A DNA stretch of 64,000 bases, from positions 79,613,928 to 79,677,927 of the forward strand of contig JBAIZL010000003.1 in assembly GCA_036971475.1 (NCBI GenBank), given 5' to 3'. Made by a program: the position numbers and the translations under genes. This DNA comes from Prosapia bicincta. Lineage: Eukaryota > Arthropoda > Insecta > Hemiptera > Cercopidae. Positions 1-10,559 of this stretch are shown here, piece by piece. Position 1 is the first letter of the stretch. Each line of letters opens with the position of its first letter. A model generated the notes under the pieces. It saw only the letters and a list, made by a program, of their open reading frames with translations, did no database searches and had not been told where the DNA came from.

Positions 1-184
1 CATTATTAACATGTTAATAAGCCTATTATCTACACAGGCTATGTTCACACACTTGCTATTATGTTTATAGGGATGTTTATATAACTTTTTTATACCAAAC
101 CACTACACAAACTAAGCCTCGTCAGCTCAACACCAGCTTTCCACAAAGTGGGTCCTCAGGCTACAAACCGCAACTTCCTACAGG

Positions 185-545
185 AGAGGTGGGTTAAAAT
201 ACATAGGCACTGCCACCTACGATATTTTGGAAAATTGTTCAAAACCACCAGATAGGATTATATCGACAAGAATTTTTTTTTATTGACCTAGGAAAGTTAC
301 TTTTTTTCAATTTAAAGTAGGGTAAACAATTCAGTGCGGAGGTATAAGTTGTGAATGGGCGCAGAGTGATATAAATGTTTGGTGACATTACAGTGCTTAG
401 CATAAGTTTGTGCGCATCGGCCACGTTACATCACGCAACATTACGTGTGTAGATATTTGAGAAACGTTTTGGCTTTAATACACAAATCTAAATATACATA
501 TAAAGTCTCCAGTTAGGATAGATTCGGTTTTAAATTTATACATTA
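185..545 (-). repeat. Interspersed repeat, left arm of a long inverted repeat
   Basis: This stretch matches, in reverse complement, the sequence at about 2620-2945, and in part two further copies at 3235-3500 (plus) and 9860-9985 (minus). Shared blocks include the sequence around CCACCTACGATATTTTGG and the block around TTTAAAGTAGGGTAAA. A further partial copy in this orientation lies at about 1700-1774, directly left of the hAT insertion. No coding is visible. I take it as a non-autonomous element, or a palindromic element later split by the hAT; its class is unknown. Confidence 0.6.
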
Positions 546-1699
546 CTATATACCTCGTAATATTTTTATATATATAATTTTGAATAATTTAAATAATTTC
601 TTTATAATAAAACAAAATTTAATAATAATAATCTTCAGAAAACAATAAGTTGCTGGGCGCCAGTTAGAATTACAAAATGATTGTAACCCTAACAGTATAA
701 TTTAGATTCCTTTTTTATTACTTTTATTTTTTATTACTTACCATTTATAGTAATAAATAATTAACACTTTCTTATAATTCATTTAATCTTTGTTTAATTT
801 ACTTTTTTGATTATTCTAGTTACAAAATTTCTTTAATACACTTTTTCTATTTTCTTAATTTAGTTAACTAGCACAAGACTTTTTCTCCCAGGTTATTCGG
901 TGGGTATTAATTATTACAAATCTATTGAGCCCTTCTGGTTATAAATTAAATTTTGGTTTATGCAATTATTGCTTTAATAAATTTTATAAAAGAAATTCCT
1001 AGGCCTAGTGTTATTAATTTTGAAAAGAATATTAAAATGTTTTTTTCAATGAATTTAATTTACTAATTTTGCTTATACGAATGGTTTTACAATATTAACT
1101 TAAATATTAATTTACAATTTTTCCTAATTTATTACTTATCTGAGATTTAATGTTTTAGTCCAAATTTATATCCTTTAAACTTATTTCTATAATCAAATCT
1201 TTCACCACTATGCTTTTATTTATGCTTTCACCAATATTGACTTCTATCAACTTTTAATTAGGCTAGCTTTCTTAATACTTGAATTCTTCCTCTAATAAAA
1301 TTTTGGACCAACTAAGTTTTTTTACTTCCAGCTCCAAGGCTATCTTTTCTAAGAATGAATTTTCCTATTGAGATTCTAGAGAAAAGAATAAAACTTTTTT
1401 TTTCATTGTTGAAACATCTGTTACATAACCTACTGATTAATTGATTTTCATCTTCTTTCCTGGACAGTTAAGTTTTGATCCTCTATGCAATAGTTTTAGG
1501 TTTTGTAAACTTCTACATTTGAAAAACAACAACTGTTTCCCCAGAACTTACTTATAATAGCCGCCATCTTGGTTTTAATATTAAATAACTTTGTTTTAGG
1601 TTATGGCTCTCAATTGTTTACATTTTCTTTTTTTATCCATTTCTAATTCAGTTCTATTTTATTTCGAATTATTGTTATTTATTGTTTTAGTGTTTTATA
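546..1699. other. AT-rich non-coding stretch
   Basis: Very AT-rich sequence with no open frame of note and no splice-bounded exon that I can support. It separates the inverted-repeat arms. Confidence 0.5.
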
Positions 1700-1782
1700 T
1701 AAAAACATTACAACCTATATTAAAATATACCTTGAGTGTCCAGTCAAGTTAGATTTGTTTTTAATTTTTACATCACCTAAAT

Positions 1783-2606
1783 CAGCGGTTCTCAACTTGG
1801 GGGGCACGCCCCCCTGGGGGGCGTAGAATTCCAGGGGAGGCGTCAACAAATTTTTAAAAAAATTGAATTTGGTGTTGGACACAAACACACAATCATTGAA
1901 ATTTCTTTATAGCTTAATAGAGCTATAAAGCTCTATTTCTTTACTCAACGAACTTTTCTTCCTTTCCGAAATCTCGTCGATGATACCCAAAGTCTTCCAA
2001 AAGACCTAGTAAATGAAATGAAGGACCTAATATCTGAGCATTTGTTGTCCCTGAAGAACAAAATCGGAGCCTATTTCCCAGATATAAGCTCGGAAAACTG
2101 GGAATTCAAGTTAACAAGAGACCCCTTTCAAATAAACATTGATATACCTCCTGATCACATTCAAGAACAAACAATTGACTTGCAATGTGATTCCAAAGCT
2201 AAATTGGATTTCCCAAACATGGATCTCGAAGATTTCTGGCTACTATATCTTCTTGTTTACCCAGAAGTTGCTTGTACAATTTTCATCAACTTATCTATGC
2301 GAGACAGGATTTTCAGCCCTGGCTAATATAAAATCTAAATATCGAGCCAGACTAGATGTGGAAAGTGACCTGCGGTGTTCTTTGTCAAAATTTCATCCAA
2401 ACATACAAAAAATAGTTAACGAGAAACAGTGCCAGCCCTCACACTAGCACTACAAAAGTAGCGAACATTTTTCTGGTTATTACTTAAACATAATGTAAGT
2501 AAATTTATCATATATAAGTCTAAATTAACTTAATCCGTGAAGGGAGGCGTGACCTCACACCAAAGTGTGAAGGGGGGCTCAGAGCCTAAAAGGTTGAGAA
2601 CCCCTG
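1783..2606 (+). mobile_element. Truncated hAT transposon (ZBED5-like) with 8-bp target duplication
   Basis: The 824-bp element has terminal inverted repeats CAGCGGTTCTCAAC on the left and, in reverse complement, CAGGGGTTCTCAAC on the right (13 of 14 match). It is flanked by the exact 8-bp duplication ACCTAAAT at 1775-1782 and 2607-2614, the size hAT transposases make. Subterminal sequence is G-rich, as in this hAT group. The inside keeps only the end of a transposase, so the element is an internally deleted copy. Confidence 0.92.
2018..2447 (+). pseudogene. hAT transposase C-terminal fragment, frameshifted
   Basis: The reading frame from 2018 gives a segment of the kind that precedes the hAT dimerisation region (motif LEDFWLLYLLVYPEVA). 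At about 2265-2285 the frame changes to that of the 2139-2447 frame, which reads TYLCETGFSALANIKSKYRA and then an RCSLSKFHPNIQKIV segment. This is the C-terminal hAT dimerisation motif of the ZBED5/FAM200-like group. The catalytic N-terminal two thirds are absent and a frameshift splits the remainder, so it cannot act as a transposase. Confidence 0.85.
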
Positions 2607-2619
2607 ACCTAAATGGTTA

Positions 2620-2945
2620 CATTTATACAATTAGAACCAAATCTATCCTGACTGGATACTTCATAGGTATATTTCAATATAGATATATCAAATTCACCTT
2701 CTTGTTACATAAAGTTTAAATTGCTAAAACACGAACTACAGTTGTGATGTCACGAAACATTTGTATCACTCCGTACCCATTCACAACTTCTACCTCCGCG
2801 CTGAATTTTTTACCCTACTTTAAATTTTAAAAAAGTAACTTTCCTAAGTCAATAAAAAAAAATTCTTGTAGATATCATCCTATTTGGTGGTGTTAAAAAA
2901 TTTCCCAAAATATCGTAGGTGGCCGCATTTTAACCGAGAGGTTAA
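2620..2945 (+). repeat. Interspersed repeat, right arm of the long inverted repeat
   Basis: Reverse complement of 185-545. Homology starts just after the hAT target duplication at about 2620 and fades near 2945. The hAT therefore landed close to the axis between the 1700-1774 piece and this arm. No coding seen. Confidence 0.6.
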
Positions 2946-3234
2946 AAAACATTACAAATTTATAATGGAATACATTTACTTTATAAGGATTTGAAATTGT
3001 GTAAAAATAGTTCTGTAACAGTATGTAACCACCGGTGTTGAATTTTGACAAGTTTCTGAAAATTTGCTTTTTTCATTTATTGTGATAAATTAAATTTAAC
3101 TCATGTTATAAAAATTTTATATTTTTGATTTTTGCTTTTTTTCTATAATTTTTTTTTACATTTAAATAGTTGGAACATTTATGGTTAGGGAAGGTTTAGT
3201 TGAAAGAAAAACTGAAATTGTTCCCTAAGAAATA

Positions 3235-3500
3235 AATATATGTATGCAAAACCAAATGTGTGACATCCCTGTACCACTCCGCAGCCGATGCACAACTTGA
3301 AGCTCCGCACTGTGATGTCGTCACGAAACATTTGTATCACTTCGCGCCCATTCACAACTTATGCCTCTGCTCCGAATTTTTTACCCTACTTTAAATTGAA
3401 AAAAAGTAGCTTTCCTCAGTAAAAATAAAAAATTTTTGTGGATATTGTCCTATTTGGAGGTTTTGAACAATTTTCCAAAATATTGTAGGTCGCCGCTCTT
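3235..3500 (+). repeat. Third copy of the same interspersed repeat
   Basis: This piece has the same order of blocks as 2742-2935 and extends further left, where it matches the reverse complement of 380-440. It sits in direct orientation to the 2620-2945 copy. No open frame. Confidence 0.55.
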
Positions 3501-3873
3501 ATAAATAACTACCATTCCTTTTCCCCATCCCTGTATTACAAATATCAATAGCATATATGGGTTTGATTACAAATAAATATAACTATTATAAAGTGTGCTA
3601 ACTGGTTACTGGACTTTAATCCATGTTAATCAACCTATTTAGATTTATTTTATTATTAAATAAATCTATCCTCACGAATATTGCTCTTAGATTGTAAAAT
3701 AGGTATATAAAAATTTAATGCATTATAAAACAGTGCTATGTTTTAGAAAGAAATATTAATTTTATACCGTTACATGTATGTTTGTGTATTGAAGTTATGT
3801 TTTTATTTATTTCAAAATGTCACCACTATTTATGGTTCCAGCATTTAAAATCAGTTTATTCTTTTTTTTTTAG

Positions 3874-4209
3874 AATGTATTTTCAAGCAACATATAAATA
3901 CATAAATAAACTAGGTGAATCCAATCTTTTTCAACTATTTTCTGATAATAAACTACAAAAGTATAATAATTTAAAAATTGTGGCACCAAACGTAATATAT
4001 AATTATGGAATAATTGAAGGCATCTCCATTAGCCAAAACAATTGGCAATGTCTTGTCAAGGGCAATACACAACAAATTACACATAATAAAAAGAAAGAGG
4101 GTTTAATTGCACCAATAATTCAATGTGATTTTCAGGAATATATATCTATAGAACAACACTTTAATTTGTTTTTATTAAAAAAGCATAAATATCAAAGCCA
4201 CACCTCTAG
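3874..4209 (+). CDS. Candidate internal coding exon, function unknown (112 codons)
   Basis: A frame stays open for 143 codons in very AT-rich DNA, which is unlikely by chance. Within it a strong acceptor (CTTTTTTTTTTAG, ending at 3873) and a donor (AG|GTAAAT at 4209/4210) mark an exon of exactly 336 nt. Both flanking introns would be phase 2, so the exon is symmetric and could be skipped without a frame change. The product begins around MYFQATYKYINKLGES and contains NLKIVAPNVIYNYGIIEG; it is rich in N, K, I and Q and has no motif or membrane segment I recognise. Its phase-2 donor is compatible with exons A2 and B2 downstream, but also with any other phase-2 acceptor. The parent gene is not identified. 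Confidence 0.5.
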
Positions 4210-4872
4210 GTAAATTTTGGAAAAACAAGACAAAGCATTCTGAATTTAATACTTTTAAAACCATTATCATATGCCGTAAAATAACAGAAAACACAACAAA
4301 AATTAACCAACGTATTCAAATTTAAATTACCTTTATTAAAACAAAAAACTAGACAAAATGAAAACTGTATAATATTTTAAATACAATAAACAAAAATTTA
4401 CTTTTTTCTCACAAGCACAATCGGACCGGCGGCCATGAACGAAAGACTGATTTTTTTTATTCTATTGAATTCCAAAAACCAATACAACAAAAAATTAAGT
4501 ATTAGTTTACGATATTTTCTCGTAATTTTAATTGAGACTTACACGTTTAAAAAAATTAATTATATAATTACTTACCTAATTTATAAAAAGTTAAATTCTA
4601 AACTGATGTAAATACATACAAACAAAGATAGGGGTAAATAATTATACAACGGAAGAGCATAAAGAGTACCAAGTTCATAAAACACTATTTCTCGGTGTTG
4701 CGTCTCTGTGGGCTTTAATCTCTTCTCTAAAATGAATAAATTTCAATGAAATTGTGGTTATTATTTATGAATATCTTTAGTAATATTTAATTTAATACAG
4801 CAGTAACATATCAGTTAGGTTATTTAGAAACAAATAGATTTTGTAGGCTCTCATGTTATAATATTACTACAG

Positions 4873-4948
<76 letters not shown>

Positions 4949-5439
4949 CGTTTTTATATTAATATATTATTTTCTTATAACTAAACAAATTACTGTGAAC
5001 ATGAATGAATCAATTTTGTGAAAGCCTAAAGGCTGAAAGACAATGTTTAGAATAAGTATTTTTCCTCACTGAAGTTATATATTTTTGCAACCCAATGTTT
5101 GTAAAAACCATACATCTGTCTTTTGTCATAATTATATATTTATTTAGTAAACAGGAAAAGTGAATCAATATTACTTTACACTATTGAAACACCTTTATTC
5201 TTGTTGACAATAGTCATAAAACACAAATGATCATTTGTCTTGTTAAAAGTAAAAAAAAAAAATGATAGATGTATATTTAATTCGACCAAAAAATATATAC
5301 AATACGTATCTACATTCTAAAATACAGAAAGCTGCTAGGAATGTCTCAGTTGTCGAATGTTTTTACAGTCAAATGTTTAAAAATTTGGAAACAACTCTAA
5401 ACTTACAAATCTCTAATTAGGAATACAAATCTCCTAATT
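4210..5439. other. Non-coding stretch with a long (TA)n microsatellite
   Basis: AT-rich and without a supportable gene. A pure (TA)n run occupies about 4875-4942 (over 30 units). Confidence 0.6.
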
Positions 5440-6470
5440 AACGCCTGTCTCTCACAGAGGCGAGCCAACTCTCTTAACGTAATAGAGTCCCTAGGTCTGG
5501 GAACATGAATTCTTACAGCCTTCCTGGAATAGCCATTTCGCGAATTTATACTTGTCTCAAGAGAAAACTCTTCAATTTCCCATCTTCAAGTATCTTCATC
5601 TTCGTTCGGGACTTTTCTGACCCTAATACACGTAAACAACGCCAAACAATATCCTGACGTCCTTACATCATTGAAACAAAATATTTTCATATCTCCCTAA
5701 CAGCTCATCACTCAACCTCTTGACTTTCGAACATAATTCCACCCCAAACACTTTCTCAATTCATGTATTCTTTCCTTTCCCACCATTGAGGAGGGTTAAC
5801 TGGATATCTTCGACGAAGATGTCGTTCGGGTACTTTCTCTGGCCCTCTTCACCCTCCAATCAAGTTGTAATTATCCAATTCGCTTTCATACCTAAAATCG
5901 TCTTATCTACAAACTCCTGAACCGATTTGACAGCTACTGACTAACCTTAGTATTTTTTTGTCATTTTCGAGGTGTATCAACGCCTCCTATACTCCTGCAC
6001 TTTTCCAGCGGTGTACACGGTTATACTCAACTGCGGTGTCCCATGAGCTATTTGGATTCACGAAGAACCAAATTCCCCAGTATTTGTTATCATTTTCAAA
6101 CGAGGTCATGTATGCCTTAAATGAGAAATAGTAAAGAATAACAATCTTTCTTGGTGTCGAAAAGGGCTTCGATCGTGCTCTCTACTATTTGGTCACAAGA
6201 CCTCTACCCCTTCAGACAGGTTTCGTCTGACGTTTCCGCTTGTCTGGTAAAAATTTCATTTTTTTACATCTGCCTCTCCTCTTTCCGATTCCCATCTGGT
6301 GAAGTCTACAGGGATTCATTGCCGGTCCCTCCGTTTACCCCATTTACTAATTATATCCCTCTCTTTTCTGGTGTTTCGTTTTCCTGGTACGTGAATGATG
6401 CCATGTTTTTTGCAGTTCTTGGAGTACACCCTGCAACATTAAGGACTAGCCTAAATCAGATGTAAAGTAT
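5440..6470 (+). pseudogene. Decayed Jockey-like non-LTR reverse transcriptase fragment
   Basis: This less AT-rich patch holds scrambled but recognisable pieces of a non-LTR reverse transcriptase. Near 6150 one frame reads FLGVEKGFDRA, matching the usual FLDVEKAFDRV block. Further on, another frame reads NYIPLFSGVSFSWYVNDAMF, the region around the catalytic YADD box, here changed to YVND. Several stops and frame changes separate the blocks. The endonuclease and the 3' end are not recognisable. I place it in the Jockey-like group from these motifs only. Confidence 0.6.
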
Positions 6471-6786
6471 TACTTTGTTAGTTTTAAATCTTTCAAATTA
6501 CAATATCTTATCGTATTACCATACAAAATCTTCCTTTGTTTTCTTTTATTGTCACTGCGTTGTCTTGTTAGACCTAAGTTAGGTAAAGTTATGTTTAAGT
6601 AATCACGTACTCCTGTAATGGTTACTAGTTTAAAGTTTTTCTTTCTCTTCAAAAAGGATAGATTATACATAACTCTTTGCTAGATAATAAAAAATTAACT
6701 TGAATACATAATGACTCAATTGTTTAAAGGGATTTCTAATAAGTTATAAACTCTTGAATTTTGTTGTTCATTACATTCGGTGTAAC

Positions 6787-7073
6787 CTAATTATTCACTT
6801 TTACATTAGTTTATGACTATCCTAACTTTAATTTTGTAAATTTGTAAAAACTTACTGAGACTGAACGTTTTTGATCGCTGCGAGGTGATTTCTGCTTGAA
6901 GTTTTGTTAGGTTAAGCGGTGACGGTTTGAAAGGCAGGTTTTCGATAGTATCAAAGAGTATGCGTGATTTGTATTTGGTTTGTTCGTTTAATATGTTTGC
7001 ATTTTGTGTTTTTGTAAATTTCATATTGTTCTAGTGTGTTGAGATGTGGTCCTTTTTTGTTGATCAATACCAT
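6787..7073 (-). mobile_element. Penelope-like element fragment, minus arm of an inverted pair
   Basis: Reverse complement of roughly 7381-7590. It carries the 3' tail sequence shared with 10115-10440 and 32455-32640 (motif CTTACTGAGAC), but the CTGATGA part of the hammerhead-like motif is deleted here. Its minus-strand frame reads NKKGPHLNTLEQYEIYKN, a segment found after the GIY-YIG nuclease in this family. Confidence 0.6.
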
Positions 7074-7590
7074 AAAATAAACAGAACACCAAATAAAATG
7101 GCCCACAAATTTAAAAAAACAGGATACAAAATAACAAACTACAATACAATATACAACACTACACCAACAACAAAGATAAATTACAGCACCAGGGAAATAC
7201 ACATTAAATTGTACAAAACTGCAACAAATCTACATTGGATAAACAGGTCGCAGCTGCCAACAAAGGGGCGAGGAACATACAAAATCACCCAAAAAGAACA
7301 CAAACTCACCATTCTCCAATCACCTAAAAGAAATAAGACACAAATACACAGACATTTACCATAAACTAAAAATCCTACACATCAACAAAAAAGGACCACA
7401 TCTCAACACACTAGAACAATATGAAATTTACTAACAAAATACAAACATAATAAACGAACAAACTCAATACAAATCATACATACTATGTGATACTATTTAG
7501 ACACTGATGAAGATCACCACTATGTTTATACAAATTTACAAAATTAAAGTTCGGATAGTCATAAACTAATGTAAAAGTGATTTATTAAGT
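7074..7590 (+). mobile_element. Penelope-like element fragment, plus arm
   Basis: The plus-strand frame from about 7096 has the order expected of a Penelope-like C-terminus: a KFKKTGYKITNYNTIYN linker, a decayed GIY-YIG region (GTYKI) and an LNTLEQYEIY-like block split by frame changes. The 3' tail keeps GACACTGATGAAGATC at about 7500 but lacks the following GAAA. Truncated and inactive. Confidence 0.6.
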
Positions 7591-7599
7591 TATAATCGT

Positions 7600-8485
7600 T
7601 ATTGCAATACAAAATTTATAAAATGTATATAATTTTAAATTTATAAAATTTATACTTATAAAATTTATATGTACCCAATCTTTCAACACAGTCACCTTGT
7701 ATTTGATCGTTCTTACATTGTTCTTACGTTGTTCAATGACAAAAATGTTTAAAAGAACAGTACCTTATAAATAACCGGTACAAGTGGTTCCTGTTGTAAC
7801 TAAGCTGGAACATCCCGACCCCAGTATATCTACCAAAGTGATATCCATAACAATTTATAATTGAACCTTCATACTGATAAACAAGTATAAATTAACCCTA
7901 TCAATAGAATAAAAGTAAAATATTCCCTTTTAATCGTTGAATGAAATTATATAACGTATGTCCTAAACCAAAAGGTTGTTATAATAGTATCCAAATATGG
8001 ATTAGGAGTAGAAAGGAAATAATTACCATACATTTTGATTTTTACATAATTGAAAGCAGATTCAGTCTCAACTTTAGAGGATTTATGTAAGTATATTTAA
8101 TTGTATACTAAATTCTAAAAATTCTAATTGCTAATAATACATTTAAATTTCTTGAAATTGTCTCAAAAGTCTTAGAAATTTGAATAGCATTGCTAAAATT
8201 CATTCTTAAAGTTTCTTCAAAGTAAGGTTCTTAATTTTGAAGATATGCCAAAAACACAAAAAGGATAAAAATCGACAACAATATATAAATATTGCAATGT
8301 AACCTCAGAAGTTCACAGAAAGTTCACATATGTTACTCAGAAGTAAGTAACATGTTTCTTTAGTTGACAGTTACAGTTACTTCGACTTCACATTTTTTTT
8401 TCTAACATGTTAATCAAAATATAGGTGGTTTTAAAGGGTGCAAACCATAAAATTTGAAAAAAATATGAAAATAACCTAAATGCAT
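7600..8485. other. AT-rich non-coding stretch
   Basis: No open frame of note. A strong donor-like sequence (TTTAT|GTAAGTAT) occurs near 8087, preceded by a weak AG at about 8056. It could be a short untranslated exon, but I do not call it. Confidence 0.4.
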
Positions 8486-8491
8486 ATCATG

Positions 8492-8566
8492 TACTTATTA
8501 CACTTTTGCTATTACTTGGGACCAGTACTTGTCTGGTCGCAAGTAATAGCAAAAGTGTAATAAGTA
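8492..8566. repeat. Perfect 27-bp inverted repeat (cruciform-capable)
   Basis: 8492-8518 is the exact reverse complement of 8540-8566 (arm core ACTTTTGCTATTACTTG). The 21-nt centre holds a further 6-bp stem, GACCAG with CTGGTC. It lies in otherwise featureless AT-rich sequence. Confidence 0.85.
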
Positions 8567-8949
8567 ATTTACAACCAGCTTGTCATGAACAGCAACAAGA
8601 TTTCCATATCATACTTAAACTGCTTCTCAATAATAATGAAGAATAATATTTTATACTGCAATCAGTTTTATACCTATTTTACAATCTATTAACAAAATAT
8701 CCCGTTAGGATAGGATTTGATTAGAAGAAAATGAAATGAAATTGTAAACTAATGTGCAATCTAGTAAGTAGTCAAGGTGTACTGAGGCTATGGAAAGTAA
8801 TTTGGAGAGTAGATAAATGTTCACTGTTTGACCTCACCTATCACATGCTTTAACTGAATCATTATTTTATTTATAAACAAATCTACCTAGACCGAATAAT
8901 TTATTGGTGTATTTTAATATAACTGTTTAGTAATGTGGGCAATTATTAA

Positions 8950-9302
8950 AATCAGCGACTACCGATCCGATCAGCGAAATTTTTTTCCTGATCAGTTTGA
9001 TCTTGCTGAACAGGAATCTGAAGTTTTTTTACTGCAAACACATAAAAATAATAACCTAACCTGGTCTGGTTTTTTTAGGTTAATATGTGTTTGGCGTTAA
9101 AAATAACTTCAGATTCGTCTTAAGCAAGGTCAAATCCTCAGGAAAATTTTGCCGATCTGAGCGTTAGTAAGCACCAAAGTCAGTTTATGTTAGGTTATTT
9201 TTTTAATGTGAATATCTGTTTCCAGTAAAAAAACTTCAGATTCGTGTTCAGCAAGGTCAAATTGATCAGGAAAAAAAATTTGCCAGCGGTAGTCCCTGAT
9301 CG
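8950..9302. mobile_element. Palindromic MITE-like element of three units
   Basis: Three related units occur: 8955-9050 in one orientation, then 9055-9160 and 9190-9300 in the other. Each carries TTCAGATTCG and AGCAAGGTCAAAT-type blocks. The ends resemble each other in inverted orientation (CAGCGACTACCG on the left, CGGTAGTCCCTG on the right). No coding. I could not fix a target duplication. Confidence 0.55.
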
Positions 9303-9660
9303 TAACAATTACCGTAATGTGATAAAACATAGTACAATGATTCACATGGAATACCTGATAAGGAAATAAGTTTTTTTAAAAAACTTACTATTTATTAAAA
9401 TATATTTCAATGATTATATTTTATATTTTAAACACTAACAACTGTTTATTCTTATTTAAAATGTATTTTTAAGAAAGTGTAATAACCGTTAGCTATTACA
9501 GTTTCTTTAAAGAACAGAGGACTGTTTTACATACATTAAATTGTACCTATTTGACAGCATAATAAAGTGTACAGTTAGCTTATTAAGTTATGCACACTAT
9601 CAGACAGTGGGTTATATATATATGTGTGTGTGTGTGTGCGAGTATTATTTGAAGGTACAT
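9303..9660. other. Non-coding stretch with a short TG microsatellite
   Basis: AT-rich; a (TA)n/(TG)n run sits at about 9614-9640. No gene visible. Confidence 0.5.
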
Positions 9661-9684
9661 TCTAACTGGAGTCTTTTTTTTTAG

Positions 9685-9722
9685 TTGCGTGAATGTTAGG
9701 AGAACAAATTAAGCTTTAAGCT
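9685..9722 (+). other. Candidate 5' untranslated exon upstream of exon A1
   Basis: A pyrimidine-rich acceptor (CTTTTTTTTTAG, ending at 9684) and a consensus donor (GCT|GTAAGTAAAG) bound 38 nt that are closed by stops in all three frames. This is expected of a leader exon. The next acceptor on this strand with coding after it is exon A1 at 11535, which has a short untranslated stretch before its ATG, so the two fit together. The link is inferred. Confidence 0.35.
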
Positions 9723-9859
9723 GTAAGTAAAGTTTTATTAATTTTTTTATATATTTAATTTTAATATTGTACGAAGTTTAATTCATAATTATTCTCTTTT
9801 AATATTAATGATTACAAATAATCAATTGAAGGTAAATGTGAGTTGTAGCGACCACCTGA

Positions 9860-9985
9860 GATATAAATTAAAATTGTTCAAAACCACAAAATAAGACCAT
9901 GTGCAGAAGAATTTTTTTAAAGTTTACTTGGACAGCTATTTTTTATCAATTTAAAGTTGGGCAAAACATTCAGTGCAAAATCAAC
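9860..9985 (-). repeat. Fourth, partial copy of the interspersed repeat
   Basis: Matches 225-340 in the same orientation: an AAATTGTTCAAAACCAC block, then TTTAAAGT and a CATTCAGTGC block. No coding. Confidence 0.5.
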
Positions 9986-10114
9986 TTTTTAGACCTCTAA
10001 CGATAACAAAACCAAACAACAAACACACATTCAAAATATACAGGAAACGGAGTTATACACAACACGTCCAATCACCCCAAACAACACAAACATGTTTTTT
10101 TATTAATTACTTTA

Positions 10115-10440
10115 ACAGTAATTTTATGACTATCCGAACTTTAAATTTGTGAAAACTTACTGAGACAGAACGTTTTCGATCGCTAAGTAGCGATCTTCAT
10201 CAGTGTCTTCTGCTTGGAAATATCTGATCAAGCGATGACGTTTTAAAAGCCAGGTTTTCGATAGTAACAAAGAGTATGTGATTAAGAGTATTAAAAACAT
10301 ACTGTGATTTAAAAGAGTATGTGTGATTTATATTGTGTTTGTTTGTTTATTATGTTTGTACTTTGTGTTTTTGTGTATCTGTAGATTTTTCTAGTGTGTT
10401 GAGATGTGGTCCTTTTTTGTTCTGATGAGGTTTGTTCTGT
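10115..10440 (-). mobile_element. Penelope-like element 3' end (family I) with a ribozyme-like motif
   Basis: On the minus strand a decayed frame reads KGPHLNTLE and is followed by a 3' tail shared with the 7 kb and 32 kb copies. The tail contains the hammerhead candidate at 10163-10208. The element lies back to back with the plus-strand family II fragment that starts near 10560. Confidence 0.6.
10163..10208 (-). ncRNA. Hammerhead ribozyme candidate in a Penelope-like element
   Basis: Read on the minus strand: stem I strand AGACA, core CTGATGA, one extra A, stem II GATCGC-loop-GCGATC (6 bp), core GAAA, a two-base-pair stem III in AACGTT, cleavage triplet TTC, then TGTCT closing stem I (5 bp). 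All invariant hammerhead positions are present except for the one inserted A after CTGATGA. Hammerhead motifs with very short stem III have been reported in Penelope-like retroelements, so the location fits. Activity is not shown by sequence alone. Confidence 0.5.
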
Positions 10441-10559
10441 TATAAATAAAATAAAAGACAAACATACCACACAATTCAACACTACTATCACTTGACATAA
10501 TAAATATGTACATCAGTTTAAACGTATCGAATTACGAATTTCAAGAATGAAACAAACAT

